This document shows, in pieces, positions 19,180 through 28,622 of a stretch of 64,000 nt of DNA. Positions within the stretch are counted from its first letter, which is position 1. Every line of letters starts with the position of its first letter. The translations under genes were made by a program, and so were the position numbers. Location: contig NZ_QEKI01000008.1 in assembly GCF_003096355.1 (NCBI RefSeq), positions 104,276 to 168,275 of the forward strand, read 5' to 3'. The notes below the pieces were generated by a model. That model saw nothing but the letters and a program-made list of their open reading frames with translations, searched no databases and was not told the DNA's origin. This DNA comes from Pontibacter virosus. Lineage in GTDB: Bacteria > Bacteroidota > Bacteroidia > Cytophagales > Hymenobacteraceae.

Positions 19180-19648
19180 TTTTGTACAAAATACGTATAG
19201 ATGTGAAGTTATAAAATATTACCGATTTTGAATTTAAAATCCGGGCTCACTGTTCTGCAACTATAGAGGGGTTGTGCCTGACCATAGAAAAGCGAAAATC
19301 TACGTATAACATAACATAGGGCACAGGGGACAGCCCATTTTGTCGCCGAGCCACTCTTCCCCTGTTCCGGGCAATGGAAAGCAGCGCCCCTGCTTGATGT
19401 GTACGCGTACACGTTTCCTGCCCGCATACCTGTGCGCGAGCATATAGCCTCAGAATATACCAAAGGCCTGGCCATAGCGCAGGTGCCAGACAAACAAGCA
19501 TAGCGGCATTCCTTTTTAATAAGGCATGCAGACCATAAAATAACTCAAATGATGACACATTCAGCTGACGGGCAGTAAACGGGCTCTTCTTTTCGGGGCT
19601 ACTGCTTATTGCGCTCAGGTTTAAAATGATTCTCTAAAAATACGCCCT
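19180..19648. other. Intergenic region upstream of prkA, with palindrome
   Basis: This 469-base gap lies between divergent genes. Open frames across it look random. The one notable element is a perfect 14-base palindrome, GTGTACGCGTACAC, at 19399-19412, about 240 bases before prkA, which could be a dimeric regulator site. No TAnnTTTG promoter was found close to the prkA start. Confidence 0.35.
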
Positions 19649-21577
19649 ATGAACATTTTAGAAAAGATCAAGACCAATTACAGTGCCTCCATGAATGAGA
19701 TGACAGTAGCTGCTTATCTTGAGGAGTGCCGGAAAGACCCGAAAATGTACGCCAAGCCCGCTGAGCGTATACTCGACGCCATCGGAGAGCCGGAAATGCT
19801 AGACACGCGCCAGGACCCCAAACTGAGCCGCATCTTCTCCAACAAAAAAATTAAGATCTACCCCGCCTTCCGCGATTTCTACGGAATGGAGAGCACCATC
19901 GAGCAGATTGTGTCTTACTTCCGGCACTCGGCGCAGGGCCTCGAGGAGAAAAAGCAGATCCTATACCTGATGGGCCCCGTGGGTGGCGGCAAAAGTTCTT
20001 TGGCTGAAAAGCTTAAGCACCTGATGCAGCAGAACCCCATCTACGTGCTAAAGGCAGACGACCAGATTAGTCCGGTTTTTGAGAGTCCGCTCGGGCTGTT
20101 TGCCGACTATGCCGAAGAACTGGAAGAAGAATACGCTATACCTGCCCGCTACATACCCGGTTGCATGAGCCCCTGGGCATCCAAGCGGCTGCGTGAGTTT
20201 GACGGTGACATCAACCGCTTCAAGGTGGTGCGGCTTTTCCCGTCCATTCAGGAGCAGATCGCGATTTCCAAGACCGAGCCCGGCGACGAAAACAACCAGG
20301 ATATTTCTACTCTGGTAGGTAAAGTCGACATCCGTAAACTGGCCGATTACCAGCAGAGCGACCCGGATGCCTACTCTTATACAGGTGGACTGTGCCTGGC
20401 AAACCAGGGATTGCTGGAGTTTGTCGAGATGTTCAAGGCCCCGATCAAGGTGCTCAATCCACTGCTCACCGCCACCCAGGAAAAGAACTACAAAGGCACC
20501 GAACCGATCGGCGCTATACCTTTTGACGGCATTATCCTGGCGCACTCTAACGAATCGGAGTGGGCTAAGTTCCTCAACGACAAAAAGAACGAAGCCTTCC
20601 TTGACCGTATTTACAAAGTGCAGGTACCGTACTGCCTGCGCGTTAGCGAGGAGATCAAAATCTATGAAAAACTCATCCGGGAGAGCTCTCTGAAAGAGGC
20701 ACCCTGCGCGCCGAAGACCATCGAGCTGCTGGCTGAGTTTTCGGTCATGTCGCGTCTGAAGGAGCCAGAGAACTCCAGCATCTACTCCAAGATGCGGGTG
20801 TACAACGGTGAGACTTTGCGCGAAACCGATCCGAACGCCAAATCCATACAGGAATACCGTGACGATGCAGGTATAAACGAGGGTATGCAAGGTATATCCA
20901 CCCGTTTCGCCTTTAAGATACTATCTAAAGTGTTCAACTTCGACAGCGAGGAAATTGCTGCCAACCCGGTGCATTTGCTTTATGTGCTGGAGCAGGAGGT
21001 GATCAAAATGATGCTGCCGCCAGAAACAGAAAGTAAATACCTGCACCTGATCAAATCGGTACTGGCCAGCAAGTATGCCGAGTTTATTTCAGACGAGATC
21101 CAGAAGGCCTACATTGAGTCCTACAGCTCTTACGGGCAGAACATCTTCGAGAAGTACGTGGTATACGCCGACCACTGGATGCAGAACAACGATTACCGAG
21201 ACCCGGACTCCGGAGAGATATTCGATCGCAGTATTTTGAACGAAGAGCTCGAGAAGATCGAGAAGCCGGCTGGAATCGCCAACCCGAAAGATTTTCGCTC
21301 CGAGGTGACGAACTTCTTCCTGCGCTTTAAGGCCAACCACGGTGGGCAAAGCCCACGCTGGGATTCTTATGAGAAAATCAAGAACGTGATCGAGAAGAAG
21401 ATCTTCACCAACACCGAAGATCTGCTGCCGGTCGTTTCCTTCAACGTAAAGTCAAACGAGGAAGACGAGAAGAAACACCGCGACTTCACCCGCCGCATGC
21501 GCGACCGCGGCTACACCGACAAGCAGATCCGCATCCTGGTAGATTGGTTCATGCGGGTGAGAAAAACTATGGCATAA
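19649..21577 (+). CDS. prkA: PrkA-type serine protein kinase
   Basis: A 642-residue homologue of PrkA/YeaG, an AAA+-like protein with serine kinase activity linked to starvation and stress responses. The N-terminal AAA-PrkA domain has Walker A GPVGGGKSS (109-117), Walker B-type IIL in FDGIILAHSNESEW, and the family-typical ARYIPGCMSPWASKRL and YTGGLCLANQGLLEFVEMFK. The C-terminal kinase-like region continues to the end (RDFTRRMRDRGYTDKQIRIL). Length matches the family (about 640). It is the first gene of the prkA, yeaH, spoVR cluster, a conserved trio in many Proteobacteria (yeaG-yeaH-ycgB) that is also found in Bacteroidota. The 155-base gap to yeaH contains an inverted repeat. Confidence 0.93.
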   Translation: MNILEKIKTNYSASMNEMTVAAYLEECRKDPKMYAKPAERILDAIGEPEMLDTRQDPKLSRIFSNKKIKIYPAFRDFYGMESTIEQIVSYFRHSAQGLEEKKQILYLMGPVGGGKSSLAEKLKHLMQQNPIYVLKADDQISPVFESPLGLFADYAEELEEEYAIPARYIPGCMSPWASKRLREFDGDINRFKVVRLFPSIQEQIAISKTEPGDENNQDISTLVGKVDIRKLADYQQSDPDAYSYTGGLCLANQGLLEFVEMFKAPIKVLNPLLTATQEKNYKGTEPIGAIPFDGIILAHSNESEWAKFLNDKKNEAFLDRIYKVQVPYCLRVSEEIKIYEKLIRESSLKEAPCAPKTIELLAEFSVMSRLKEPENSSIYSKMRVYNGETLRETDPNAKSIQEYRDDAGINEGMQGISTRFAFKILSKVFNFDSEEIAANPVHLLYVLEQEVIKMMLPPETESKYLHLIKSVLASKYAEFISDEIQKAYIESYSSYGQNIFEKYVVYADHWMQNNDYRDPDSGEIFDRSILNEELEKIEKPAGIANPKDFRSEVTNFFLRFKANHGGQSPRWDSYEKIKNVIEKKIFTNTEDLLPVVSFNVKSNEEDEKKHRDFTRRMRDRGYTDKQIRILVDWFMRVRKTMA

Positions 21578-21589
21578 ATTAGTTAAGAG

Positions 21590-21728
21590 TTAAAAGTTTA
21601 GAGTTGAAAGTGTGTTTCGGGAACATTATCAATTAATCTAACTGATCTCATGCTTCTAAGCTTACCGATGACTCAGGTGATCTTATTCAACTTCTTGCCA
21701 ACTTTTAACTCATAACTCATAACTCTTT
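21590..21728. repeat. Inverted repeat of TAACTC-type word
   Basis: The gap between prkA and yeaH begins with GTTAAGAGTTAAAAG and ends with CTTTTAACTCATAACTC followed by another ATAACTC, forming an imperfect long inverted repeat with tandem ATAACTC units. A related stretch lies at about 12835-12860 before folD. It is probably a small dispersed intergenic repeat, and might also fold as an intercistronic hairpin that tunes yeaH expression. Confidence 0.5.
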
Positions 21729-21732
21729 TCAC

Positions 21733-22992
21733 ATGTCCCACATCATCGACAGACGGAAGAACGACAAAGGGAAGTCTACTGGTAACCGGCAGAAGTTTTT
21801 GAGGCGGGTTGAGAACCAGATCAAGAAGGCTATACCTGACATCATCTCACAGGAGAGCATCAAGGACAGCAGTACCGGTGGTAATGTGAAGGTGCCTGTG
21901 CGCGGACTTGAGGAACCTACTTTTCACCACGACCCCAAAACCGGTAAAAAGCAAACTGTACGCCCCGGCAACGACAAGTATAGCGAAGGCGATCGCGTGC
22001 CGAAACCCAAAGGAGGTGGCGGAGGCAGCGGAAGGGGCAAGGGGTCTAACAGTCCGGAGGTGACCGAGGACGAATTTACCGTGGTGCTGTCGCGGGAGGA
22101 GTTTCTGAAGTATTTTTTTGACGACCTGGCGCTGCCCCACATGGTGAAGAAACTGATGGACAGCACCGATAATTTTGAGATGCGACGTGCCGGTTATACC
22201 CGCGACAGCGTTCCTTCCCGCCTCAACATCAAGACCAGTTACCAACAGTCGCTTGGGCGTCGACTGGCCCTGAAGGGCGTGCTGGACAAGAAGTTGGCGC
22301 TGCTGGAGGAGCAGCTGTCGCTGGCGACCGACCCTGAGCTTAAAGTTACGCTCGCTGAAGAGATGGAGAAAGTGCGGCGACAAGCCAATACGTTGCCTTT
22401 CTTCGAGGACATCGACCTGCGCTACAACAACTTTGAGCGGGTGCCTATACCTGTTACATCGGCGGTGATGTTTTGCATCATGGACGTGTCTGCCTCCATG
22501 GGGCAGCACGAGAAAGATATCGCCAAGCGTTTCTTCACGCTCCTTTACATCTTCCTGACCCGACAATATAAAAATGTAGAGCTGGTCTTTATCCGGCACC
22601 ACACCGAAGCCAAGGAAGTGACCGAGGAGGAGTTTTTCAATTCACGCGAAAGTGGCGGTACGGTGGTGGCGCCCTCGCTCAAACTGATGGAGCAGATCAT
22701 GCGAACCCGTTACGACGAGAGTTGGAACGTGTACTGCTGCCAGGCCTCTGATGGCGACGTGTGGTCGAAGCAGGATGCCACCGAATGCAAGCAGCTTTTA
22801 CTGGAGAATATCCTGCCTGCGATTCAGTACATGGCCTACGTTGAGATCAGCAACAGTCCGCGCGAAAGTGACCTGTGGCAGGCATACAACCGCATCAGCG
22901 ACGACGACTCCTTTGCGATACGGCAGGTATACGAACCCTACGAGATCTGGCCTGTTTTCCAGGGATTGTTCAAGAAGCGGAGCACTGTCTGA
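21733..22992 (+). CDS. yeaH: YeaH/YhbH family protein (DUF444, VWA-like)
   Basis: A 419-residue protein of the DUF444 family, the usual partner of PrkA. The N-terminus has the family opening SHIIDRRKNDKGKSTGNRQK, followed by a basic, Gly-rich linker (about residues 90-105). The C-terminal half is a von Willebrand A-like domain with a MIDAS motif DVSASMG (about 250) and a distal Thr/Gly loop (ESGGTVVAPSL). It has no membrane segment. Its biochemical role is not established; genetic work in other bacteria places it with PrkA and SpoVR in stress adaptation. It is downstream of prkA on the same strand. A 366-base repeat-rich gap then separates it from spoVR. Confidence 0.92.
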   Translation: MSHIIDRRKNDKGKSTGNRQKFLRRVENQIKKAIPDIISQESIKDSSTGGNVKVPVRGLEEPTFHHDPKTGKKQTVRPGNDKYSEGDRVPKPKGGGGGSGRGKGSNSPEVTEDEFTVVLSREEFLKYFFDDLALPHMVKKLMDSTDNFEMRRAGYTRDSVPSRLNIKTSYQQSLGRRLALKGVLDKKLALLEEQLSLATDPELKVTLAEEMEKVRRQANTLPFFEDIDLRYNNFERVPIPVTSAVMFCIMDVSASMGQHEKDIAKRFFTLLYIFLTRQYKNVELVFIRHHTEAKEVTEEEFFNSRESGGTVVAPSLKLMEQIMRTRYDESWNVYCCQASDGDVWSKQDATECKQLLLENILPAIQYMAYVEISNSPRESDLWQAYNRISDDDSFAIRQVYEPYEIWPVFQGLFKKRSTV

Positions 22993-23350
22993 ATCAGGAT
23001 TTGCATGATTCTCGGGCACGATTATCATCCCCCAGCCCCCTTCAAAGGGGGACATCTGCAGGTGTAAATCTCTCTTATATCAATAGATCAAAGTAACTGC
23101 CTTTATGGACTCAACTAAGCTTATACCTATCAATTAGCAAGGTCAAAGGTCCCCCTTTGAAGGGGGTAGGGGGATGATAAGCTGGTACAGGTATACGGCC
23201 AACTAAAGTGCCTGTACCTGAGAGTTGGTAATCAAGAGAATCCCCCTTCCGAAAGTGGTAAGGGTGTGTTTTAGCAACTGCCTGACTCCCTTCAACCAAG
23301 ATCCTTTCAGGATGACAGACAGAGAAGATAAATTCCCCTTTGGGGGTAGG
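22993..23350. repeat. Degenerate dispersed intergenic repeat, copy 1
   Basis: The yeaH-spoVR gap contains the modules seen again at 27180-27650, 45528-45740 and 48585-48900. These include an ATCAGGATTTGCATGATT piece (inverted relative to the other copies), a CCCCCTTCAAAGGGGG block with its reverse complement (23040 and 23150), TAGCAACTGCC, and CAACCAAGATCCTTTCAGGA at about 23298-23317 followed by TGACAGACAG. No convincing ORF is present. It looks like a nested, eroded non-coding repeat inserted inside an otherwise operon-like cluster. Confidence 0.65.
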
Positions 23351-23391
23351 GGCACTATATGAAGATTCAGACAAAAAATACATCAAGCACC

Positions 23392-24906
23392 ATGACAGAC
23401 AAAGAAAAATACCGGGCGATGTTTTGTGATCCGAACTGGGATTATGAAACGCTGCAGGCGGCGGACGAGGTGATCAGCCGGATCGGGCAGGAGTATCTGA
23501 AACTGAAAATATACCCGAACCAGATCGAGGTCGTGACCTCAGAGCAGATGCTGGACGCGTATGCGCTCACGGGCCTTCCCACCTCATACCCGCACTGGAA
23601 ATTTGGGAAGGACTTCGTGCTTAACCAGAACAACTATACCAAGGGCCGCATGGGGCTTTCGTATGAACTGGTGATCAACTCCAACCCCTGCATCAGCTAC
23701 AATATGGAGAACAACTCCACCTGCATGATGCTGCTCGTGATCGCTCACGCCTGCCAGGGACACAATGCCTTTTTTGCAAATAACTACATGTTTCTAGACT
23801 GGACCTCAGCCGATTCCATTGTCGACTACATGGCTTTTGCGCGGGAGTATGTGCTGCGTTGCGAAGAGGAGCACGGCGAAGAGGAGGTAGAAAAAGTGCT
23901 GGATGCTGCACACGCGCTCATGAACTATGGCGTCGACAAGTACCGGAAACCCTCAAAGCTGTCGGCGCTGGAGGAGAATGAACGTCTGAAGAAACTCACG
24001 CTGATCCGGCACGAAAACTACAACGAACTCTGGCGCACCCTGCCCCAAAGCACAGCCGAACTGGAAATAGGTACTCTGGACGAGGGGCGCTTCCCAAAGG
24101 AGCCAGAAGAAAACATTCTGTACTTTATTGAGAAATACGCCCCGACCATGCCACCCTGGAAGCGTGAACTGGTGCGCATCGTCCGCAAGGTGTCGCAGTA
24201 CTTCTATCCGCAGGGTGCTACCAAAGTCATGAATGAGGGCTTTGCAACATTCGTACACTACCACATCATCAACAAGATGTTTGAGGAGGGCTACCTCAAC
24301 GACGGCTTTATGCTGGAGTTTATCAAAAGTCACAGCAGCGTGCTTTTTCAGCCGGAATACAACAGTAAGTTCTACTCCGGGCTCAACCCCTATACCTTGG
24401 GCTTCAATATTTTCATGGACATCAAGCGTATCTGCCAGGAGCCGACTGAGGAAGACAAGATTTGGTTTCCGGACCTCATCGGCAAAAACTGGCTGGACCA
24501 GGTGCACTACGTGATGGAAAACTTCCGCGATGACAGTTTTATTTTGCAGTACCTCTCTCCAAAAGTGATCCGCGACATGAAACTGTTTACGATCATTGAC
24601 AACGAAGGAGAGCCTGAGTTTGAGATAGGTGCCATTCACAATGAACGAGGCTACCGTCGCGTGCGCGAGCAGTTGGCAGCGCAGTACGACCGCTCCAGCC
24701 ACATCCCTAACATCCAGGTAACCCGCGTAGACCGTCACCAGACCAGCAAGCTATACCTGACGCACTACATGCAGAAGGATCGCAAGCTCGAAACCAAAAG
24801 CGCCCGCCAGACCATGGCGCACCTTCGCTATCTCTGGGGCTTCCCCGTGGAGTTGCACTCTAAAAATAAGCTGGGGATCAACGAGAGTTCTTTTGAAATA
24901 AAGTAG
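23392..24906 (+). CDS. SpoVR family protein
   Basis: A 504-residue homologue of SpoVR/YcgB. Conserved stretches include YPNQIEVVTSEQMLDAY, the His-containing VIAHACQGHNAFFANNYMF, RDDSFILQYLSPKVIRDM and LTHYMQKDRKL near the C-terminus. In spore formers it affects cortex formation. In non-sporulating bacteria it accompanies PrkA and YeaH and is linked to stress or peptidoglycan remodelling, without a proven activity. I prefer ATG 23392 (MTDKEKYRAMF) over ATG 23359, because the 11 extra residues lie in sequence belonging to the upstream repeat region. The gene ends only 8 bases from the convergent aminotransferase gene, with no terminator between. Confidence 0.92.
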   Translation: MTDKEKYRAMFCDPNWDYETLQAADEVISRIGQEYLKLKIYPNQIEVVTSEQMLDAYALTGLPTSYPHWKFGKDFVLNQNNYTKGRMGLSYELVINSNPCISYNMENNSTCMMLLVIAHACQGHNAFFANNYMFLDWTSADSIVDYMAFAREYVLRCEEEHGEEEVEKVLDAAHALMNYGVDKYRKPSKLSALEENERLKKLTLIRHENYNELWRTLPQSTAELEIGTLDEGRFPKEPEENILYFIEKYAPTMPPWKRELVRIVRKVSQYFYPQGATKVMNEGFATFVHYHIINKMFEEGYLNDGFMLEFIKSHSSVLFQPEYNSKFYSGLNPYTLGFNIFMDIKRICQEPTEEDKIWFPDLIGKNWLDQVHYVMENFRDDSFILQYLSPKVIRDMKLFTIIDNEGEPEFEIGAIHNERGYRRVREQLAAQYDRSSHIPNIQVTRVDRHQTSKLYLTHYMQKDRKLETKSARQTMAHLRYLWGFPVELHSKNKLGINESSFEIK

Positions 24907-24914
24907 TAGATGGC

Positions 24915-26156
24915 TTATCTGCTCACTTTTGTTTCGATGAACTCCCGCAACCCTTGCTCAAACAGGGCTACTTCCTCCAGGGTATTATAAGGCGCCAGGC
25001 CAATGCGCACCCAGCCGCCCATGGGGTTTACGCCAAGTTTGTCGGCCATGGTGCTGGCGTAGAAGTGGCCGTCGGCGATGCACATGCTGTAGTGTTCGGC
25101 AAACCAGCTCGTCACCTCGCGGGCTTTGATACCGGGAAGTGTGAAGGCGAAGGTTGGTGTTCTGTAGATTCCTTCCGGAGCACGGTATAGAATGAGACCA
25201 GGCACCTGGCGCAGGAAACTGTCAAGCCGGGCCGTCAGTTGTTGCTCGTGCTCTTCGATACGATGCATACCGGATGTCAGCCGCTCTCTTCGGGTCTTGC
25301 CTTCGCCCAGCTTTTCTATAAATGTGATAGCTCCGATCAGGCCGGCAATGGCTTCGTGGTTTTGCGTACCCGTCTCGAGTTTGTCGGGTATCTGCTGTGG
25401 GGCAGGGGCCAGTTTGTATACCTGCAGTTTCTCAAAAAGCGAAGCCGCGATGACAGCTATACCGATGTGCGGACCGAAAAACTTATAAGCTGAGCAGAGC
25501 AGCACGTCGCAAGCCAGTTCCTGGAAGTCGATGGGCAGATGCGGCACGGCATGTACGGCATCCAGCACTACAATCGCATTCACCTCTTTAGCCCGCGCAA
25601 TCACTCGCTTCACATCCGTCACCGTTCCCGTCACGTTCGACGACATCCCCACCGCCACGAGCTTCGTTTTCTCGGTGATCAATTCATCCAGCTTATCCAG
25701 GTTCAAGATATAGGTTTCGGTGTTCAGCTCCAAGAACCGAACTTTCGCGCCTTTGTCAGCAGCCAGCGTAACCCAAGGGTCCACATTGGCGCGGTGGTCC
25801 ATTTCAGTCACTACTACTTCGTCGCCAGAAGAAAAGAAGTTACCCAGGCTTCGGGCGATGCTGAAGGCCAGCGTCGTCATGTTCTGACCGAAAGCCACCT
25901 CCTCCGGAGCGCAATGCAGCAGATCCGCCATCGCCTTGCGGCCTTCCAGCAGCAGGTTGTCGGTGCCCACGCTGGTCGGGAAGGCGCCGTGCAGGTTGGC
26001 CATGCCACCCGTAATATAGGCCAGCATCCCGTCAATCGCTTGCTGCGCCATCTGGGTGCCACCGGGGCCATCGAAATAGATGAATGGCTTTTTATCACCG
26101 GATTCCTGCAAAGCCGGGAAGGCTGCGCGAAGTTTTTCTACTGCTAAAGAACTCAT
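24915..26156 (-). CDS. Cysteine desulfurase-like PLP enzyme
   Basis: A 413-residue class-V aminotransferase of the cysteine-desulfurase-like group. The PLP Schiff-base lysine is K225 in CSAYKFFGPH, with D199 and H202 in LDAVHAVPH contacting the cofactor. The N-terminus FDGPGGTQMAQQAID and GMSSNVTGTV (about 170-179) are typical. It lacks the obvious active-site Cys loop of housekeeping NifS/IscS, and no iron-sulfur assembly genes adjoin it, so sulfur transfer is not assured and lyase or transaminase activity is possible. It follows the MaoC-type gene by 35 bases on the same strand, suggesting an operon. Confidence 0.88.
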   Translation of the reverse strand: MSSLAVEKLRAAFPALQESGDKKPFIYFDGPGGTQMAQQAIDGMLAYITGGMANLHGAFPTSVGTDNLLLEGRKAMADLLHCAPEEVAFGQNMTTLAFSIARSLGNFFSSGDEVVVTEMDHRANVDPWVTLAADKGAKVRFLELNTETYILNLDKLDELITEKTKLVAVGMSSNVTGTVTDVKRVIARAKEVNAIVVLDAVHAVPHLPIDFQELACDVLLCSAYKFFGPHIGIAVIAASLFEKLQVYKLAPAPQQIPDKLETGTQNHEAIAGLIGAITFIEKLGEGKTRRERLTSGMHRIEEHEQQLTARLDSFLRQVPGLILYRAPEGIYRTPTFAFTLPGIKAREVTSWFAEHYSMCIADGHFYASTMADKLGVNPMGGWVRIGLAPYNTLEEVALFEQGLREFIETKVSR

Positions 26157-26191
26157 AAGCTATCTGTCTGGGTGACCCGCCAAAGGGCCGG

Positions 26192-26659
26192 TTAGTCGTT
26201 AAAGTGGTACAGGAAAGTCACCACGCCGGTATAAGCAGGTTTACGGCTGTTCTCGATTTCGAGGGTAACTTCGATCTGGGTTTTGGCAATGCCGCGCAGG
26301 TTTTTAACAGAAAGCATCTTAGCACGCAAACGCACCCGGCTGTTCACGGTCACGGCCTGGTTGAAGCGTAGACTTTCTATTTCGTAGTTCACCTGCATCT
26401 TCACATTCCCGATCTTCACGATCTGTCCCCACAAGTAAGGCAGCAACGATACTGTGAGGTAGCCGTGTGCGATTGTTGACCGGAAGGGGGTTTCGATGGT
26501 GGCGCGGTTCTCGTCGAGGTGGATCCACTGATGGTCGAGGGTAGCGTCTGCGAATTTCTTGATCTGCTCCTGCGTGATGGTGTGGTACTCCGATACGCCC
26601 AATTCTTTCCCCTGGTACGATTCCAGTTCCTCCAGGCTGTTGATGGTTAATTGACTCAT
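26192..26659 (-). CDS. MaoC family (R)-specific enoyl-CoA hydratase
   Basis: A 155-residue single hot-dog domain. The hydratase motif is visible as ADATLDHQWIHLDE, with catalytic Asp42 and His47, followed by TIAHGYLTVSLLPYL, the central helix and strand expected in MaoC proteins. Such enzymes hydrate trans-2-enoyl-CoA to (R)-3-hydroxyacyl-CoA. Single-domain versions are often annotated only as dehydratases, and the natural substrate is open. The gene is upstream of, and co-oriented with, the cysteine-desulfurase-like gene (35 bases). Confidence 0.9.
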   Translation of the reverse strand: MSQLTINSLEELESYQGKELGVSEYHTITQEQIKKFADATLDHQWIHLDENRATIETPFRSTIAHGYLTVSLLPYLWGQIVKIGNVKMQVNYEIESLRFNQAVTVNSRVRLRAKMLSVKNLRGIAKTQIEVTLEIENSRKPAYTGVVTFLYHFND

Positions 26660-26861
26660 GTTAGGTTTAGTGTTTGTGTTGGTGGTATAAACTTACGTTT
26701 TATTCTGGAAAATTAGTTATTCTCTATATTGATAATGCGGGTTTTTATATGGGGATTACTGAAGTTTTGTAATATCAGGTACGATGTAAGTAAAGGTTTA
26801 ATGTAACTTATGGTTGTGCCTTAGGCCGGGTTGTAACTGGCGTAGCGGTTGCTCCTGTAAT

Positions 26862-27165
26862 GGCGCGAGCGTCCACGCTCGTGACGGCTATGGTGGGGCC
26901 TCTGGCCCCTTTGTCTGGTATGCCTATACCTATACCTGGCGTAGCTGCTGCTATCGGTATAGCAAACTGTTTTGTTCTATAGCTTGCCCTAGCCGGGCGG
27001 GCCCTACTTTTTGTCTTGACACAAAAAGTAGGCAAAAAAGTCAAGACTATCCAAACTCGCTGAACGCTCAAACAGTGGATAGTCATTTTGTGTACCTGGC
27101 TCAGGTGATGTGTTTCATAGCTCAAGTGCAAGTTACTCTTGCTATAACTGCCAGTAGTCTGTGCT
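26862..27165. repeat. Long dispersed intergenic repeat, module A copy 1
   Basis: Starts with GGCGCGAGCGTCCACGCTCG (a hairpin), then a Tyr/Pro-like TATGCCTATACC stretch, TATAGCTTGCCCTAGCCGGG, and ends with TGCAAGTTACTCTTGCTATA. The same order of blocks, diverged, occurs at 48241-48546. It includes an inverted repeat around CTACTTTTTGTCTTGAC and AGTAGGCAAAAAAGTCAAGAC (27003-27048). Short ORFs across it are not conserved between copies, which argues for non-coding repeat DNA. Confidence 0.7.
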
Positions 27166-27179
27166 ACAGCGCTTAAACC

Positions 27180-27650
27180 TATGAATTGGCAGCGTCAGAA
27201 GCACCCCTTCGAAGGGAGTAGGGGGATGACAATCGTGCAGATGAAACTACGACTACAAAGTCTATATCTGTAAAATAGCAGTTAAAAATTCCCCGCCTTA
27301 GATAAGGAGGGGTTAGGGGTGGTTGGACCCGGTATAGCGTAAGAGCTCTGCTGCAACTATAAAGCTTATACCTATAGTTGAGCAATAGCCGGAGATTCCC
27401 CTCTGGGGGTAGGGCCCTCTTTAAAGAGAGGGGCAGGGGTGTGGTCATAGCAACTGCTTAACCTCCGGGGGTAGGGGCCCTCTATTTCAACCAAGATCCT
27501 TTCAGGATGACAGACAGGAAAGCAGTAGCTGGAAAAGTCCCCCTTTGAAGGAGGATGACAATCGTGCACGGGAATCCTGCAAGTCCAATAATCCTACAAA
27601 TCCTGATTCTGACAAAAAATCCCCTCCTGTTTTTAGGAGGGGCATGGGGA
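27180..27650. repeat. Dispersed intergenic repeat, module B copy 2
   Basis: Contains in order GATAAGGAGGGG and GGTGGTTGGACCCGGTA, AAGAGCTCTGC, AAAGAGAGGGGCAGGGGTGT, TAGCAACTGC, CAACCAAGATCCTTTCAGGA followed by TGACAGACAGGAAAGCAGTA, and CAAATCCTGATTCTGACAAA. The same series occurs at 48585-48900 and partly at 22993-23350 and 45528-45740. Together with module A it fills the 1056-base gap 26660-27715, which carries no gene I can support. Confidence 0.7.
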
Positions 27651-27715
27651 GGTTTCTCCCCAACCTTCTCCCATCAACCACGCTATAGTAATCAAGCACC
27701 CAAATCTCAACCACC

Positions 27716-28612
27716 ATGAACTACAAACAGCTAGGTAAATCAGACCTGCGCATCAGTGAAATCGCCTTTGGCTGTATGTCGTTGGGCAATGACCAAGCAG
27801 CAAATAACAGGCTCCTGCACCGGGCGCTGGAGCGGGGGATCAACTTCTTTGATACAGCTGACCTGTACGACAAAGGGGCTAACGAAGAAACGGTTGGAAA
27901 AGCGTTTGCCGGAATGCGCGAGCGGGTGATCATTGCGACCAAAGTCGGAAACCAGTGGCGACCGGATGGGAGCGGCTGGGACTGGAATCCAACAAAAAGT
28001 TACATCCTGCAGGCCGTGGAAGAGAGTCTTCGGCGTTTGCAAACCGATTACATCGACCTCTACCAGTTGCACGGCGGCACCATCAACGACCCGATCGAGG
28101 AAACCATCGAAGCCTTCGAGCTGCTCAAACAACAGGGCAAGATCCGGCAGTACGGCATCTCATCTATCCGGCCTAATGTCATTCGGGAGTTTGTGAAGCG
28201 ATCCCACATCGCGAGCGTGATGCTGCAGTACAGTTTACTCGATCGCAGACCCGAGGAGGAAGTGTTGGAACTGCTGCAGGCGCAAGGTATAGGGGTGCTG
28301 GCTCGTGGCAGTCTGGCGCAGGGGCTGCTGGCCGGAAAACAAGCCAAGCCATACCTGGGCTATACCTTAGAGCAGGTGCAGCAGGCGGCCGAGTCCATAC
28401 GAACTTTGGCAGGTACGGAACGCAAGGCCGCTGAGGTAGCGGTGAGCTATACCCTGCACCACCCGGCGGTTAGTGCGGCAGTGCTGGGTATTCGCACGGA
28501 GGAACAGCTGGAGGACGCACTGCTGGTTGCGCAGGCTGCCAGACTCAAACCAGGTGAAATCGAAATGCTACAGGAGGCCTTGCCTGCCAACAGGTATACC
28601 GATCACCGCTAA
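27716..28612 (+). CDS. Aldo/keto reductase
   Basis: A 298-residue NADPH-dependent carbonyl reductase with the AKR TIM barrel. The catalytic tetrad is visible: Asp46 and Tyr51 in FFDTADLYDKG, Lys76 in IIATKVGNQ and His119 in YQLHGG. The cofactor region RGSLAQGLLAGKQ follows later. It starts MNYKQLGKSDLRISEIAFGC, typical of the AKR11/12-like group. The substrate cannot be inferred. It stands alone after a long repeat-filled gap and ends 10 bases from the convergent outer-membrane protein gene. Confidence 0.93.
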   Translation: MNYKQLGKSDLRISEIAFGCMSLGNDQAANNRLLHRALERGINFFDTADLYDKGANEETVGKAFAGMRERVIIATKVGNQWRPDGSGWDWNPTKSYILQAVEESLRRLQTDYIDLYQLHGGTINDPIEETIEAFELLKQQGKIRQYGISSIRPNVIREFVKRSHIASVMLQYSLLDRRPEEEVLELLQAQGIGVLARGSLAQGLLAGKQAKPYLGYTLEQVQQAAESIRTLAGTERKAAEVAVSYTLHHPAVSAAVLGIRTEEQLEDALLVAQAARLKPGEIEMLQEALPANRYTDHR

Positions 28613-28622
28613 GGCCGCTGCG

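Noticed and set aside
26808..27176. Short ORFs in the 26.8-27.2 kb repeat
   Set aside because: The matching repeat copy at 48.2 kb does not preserve the frame.
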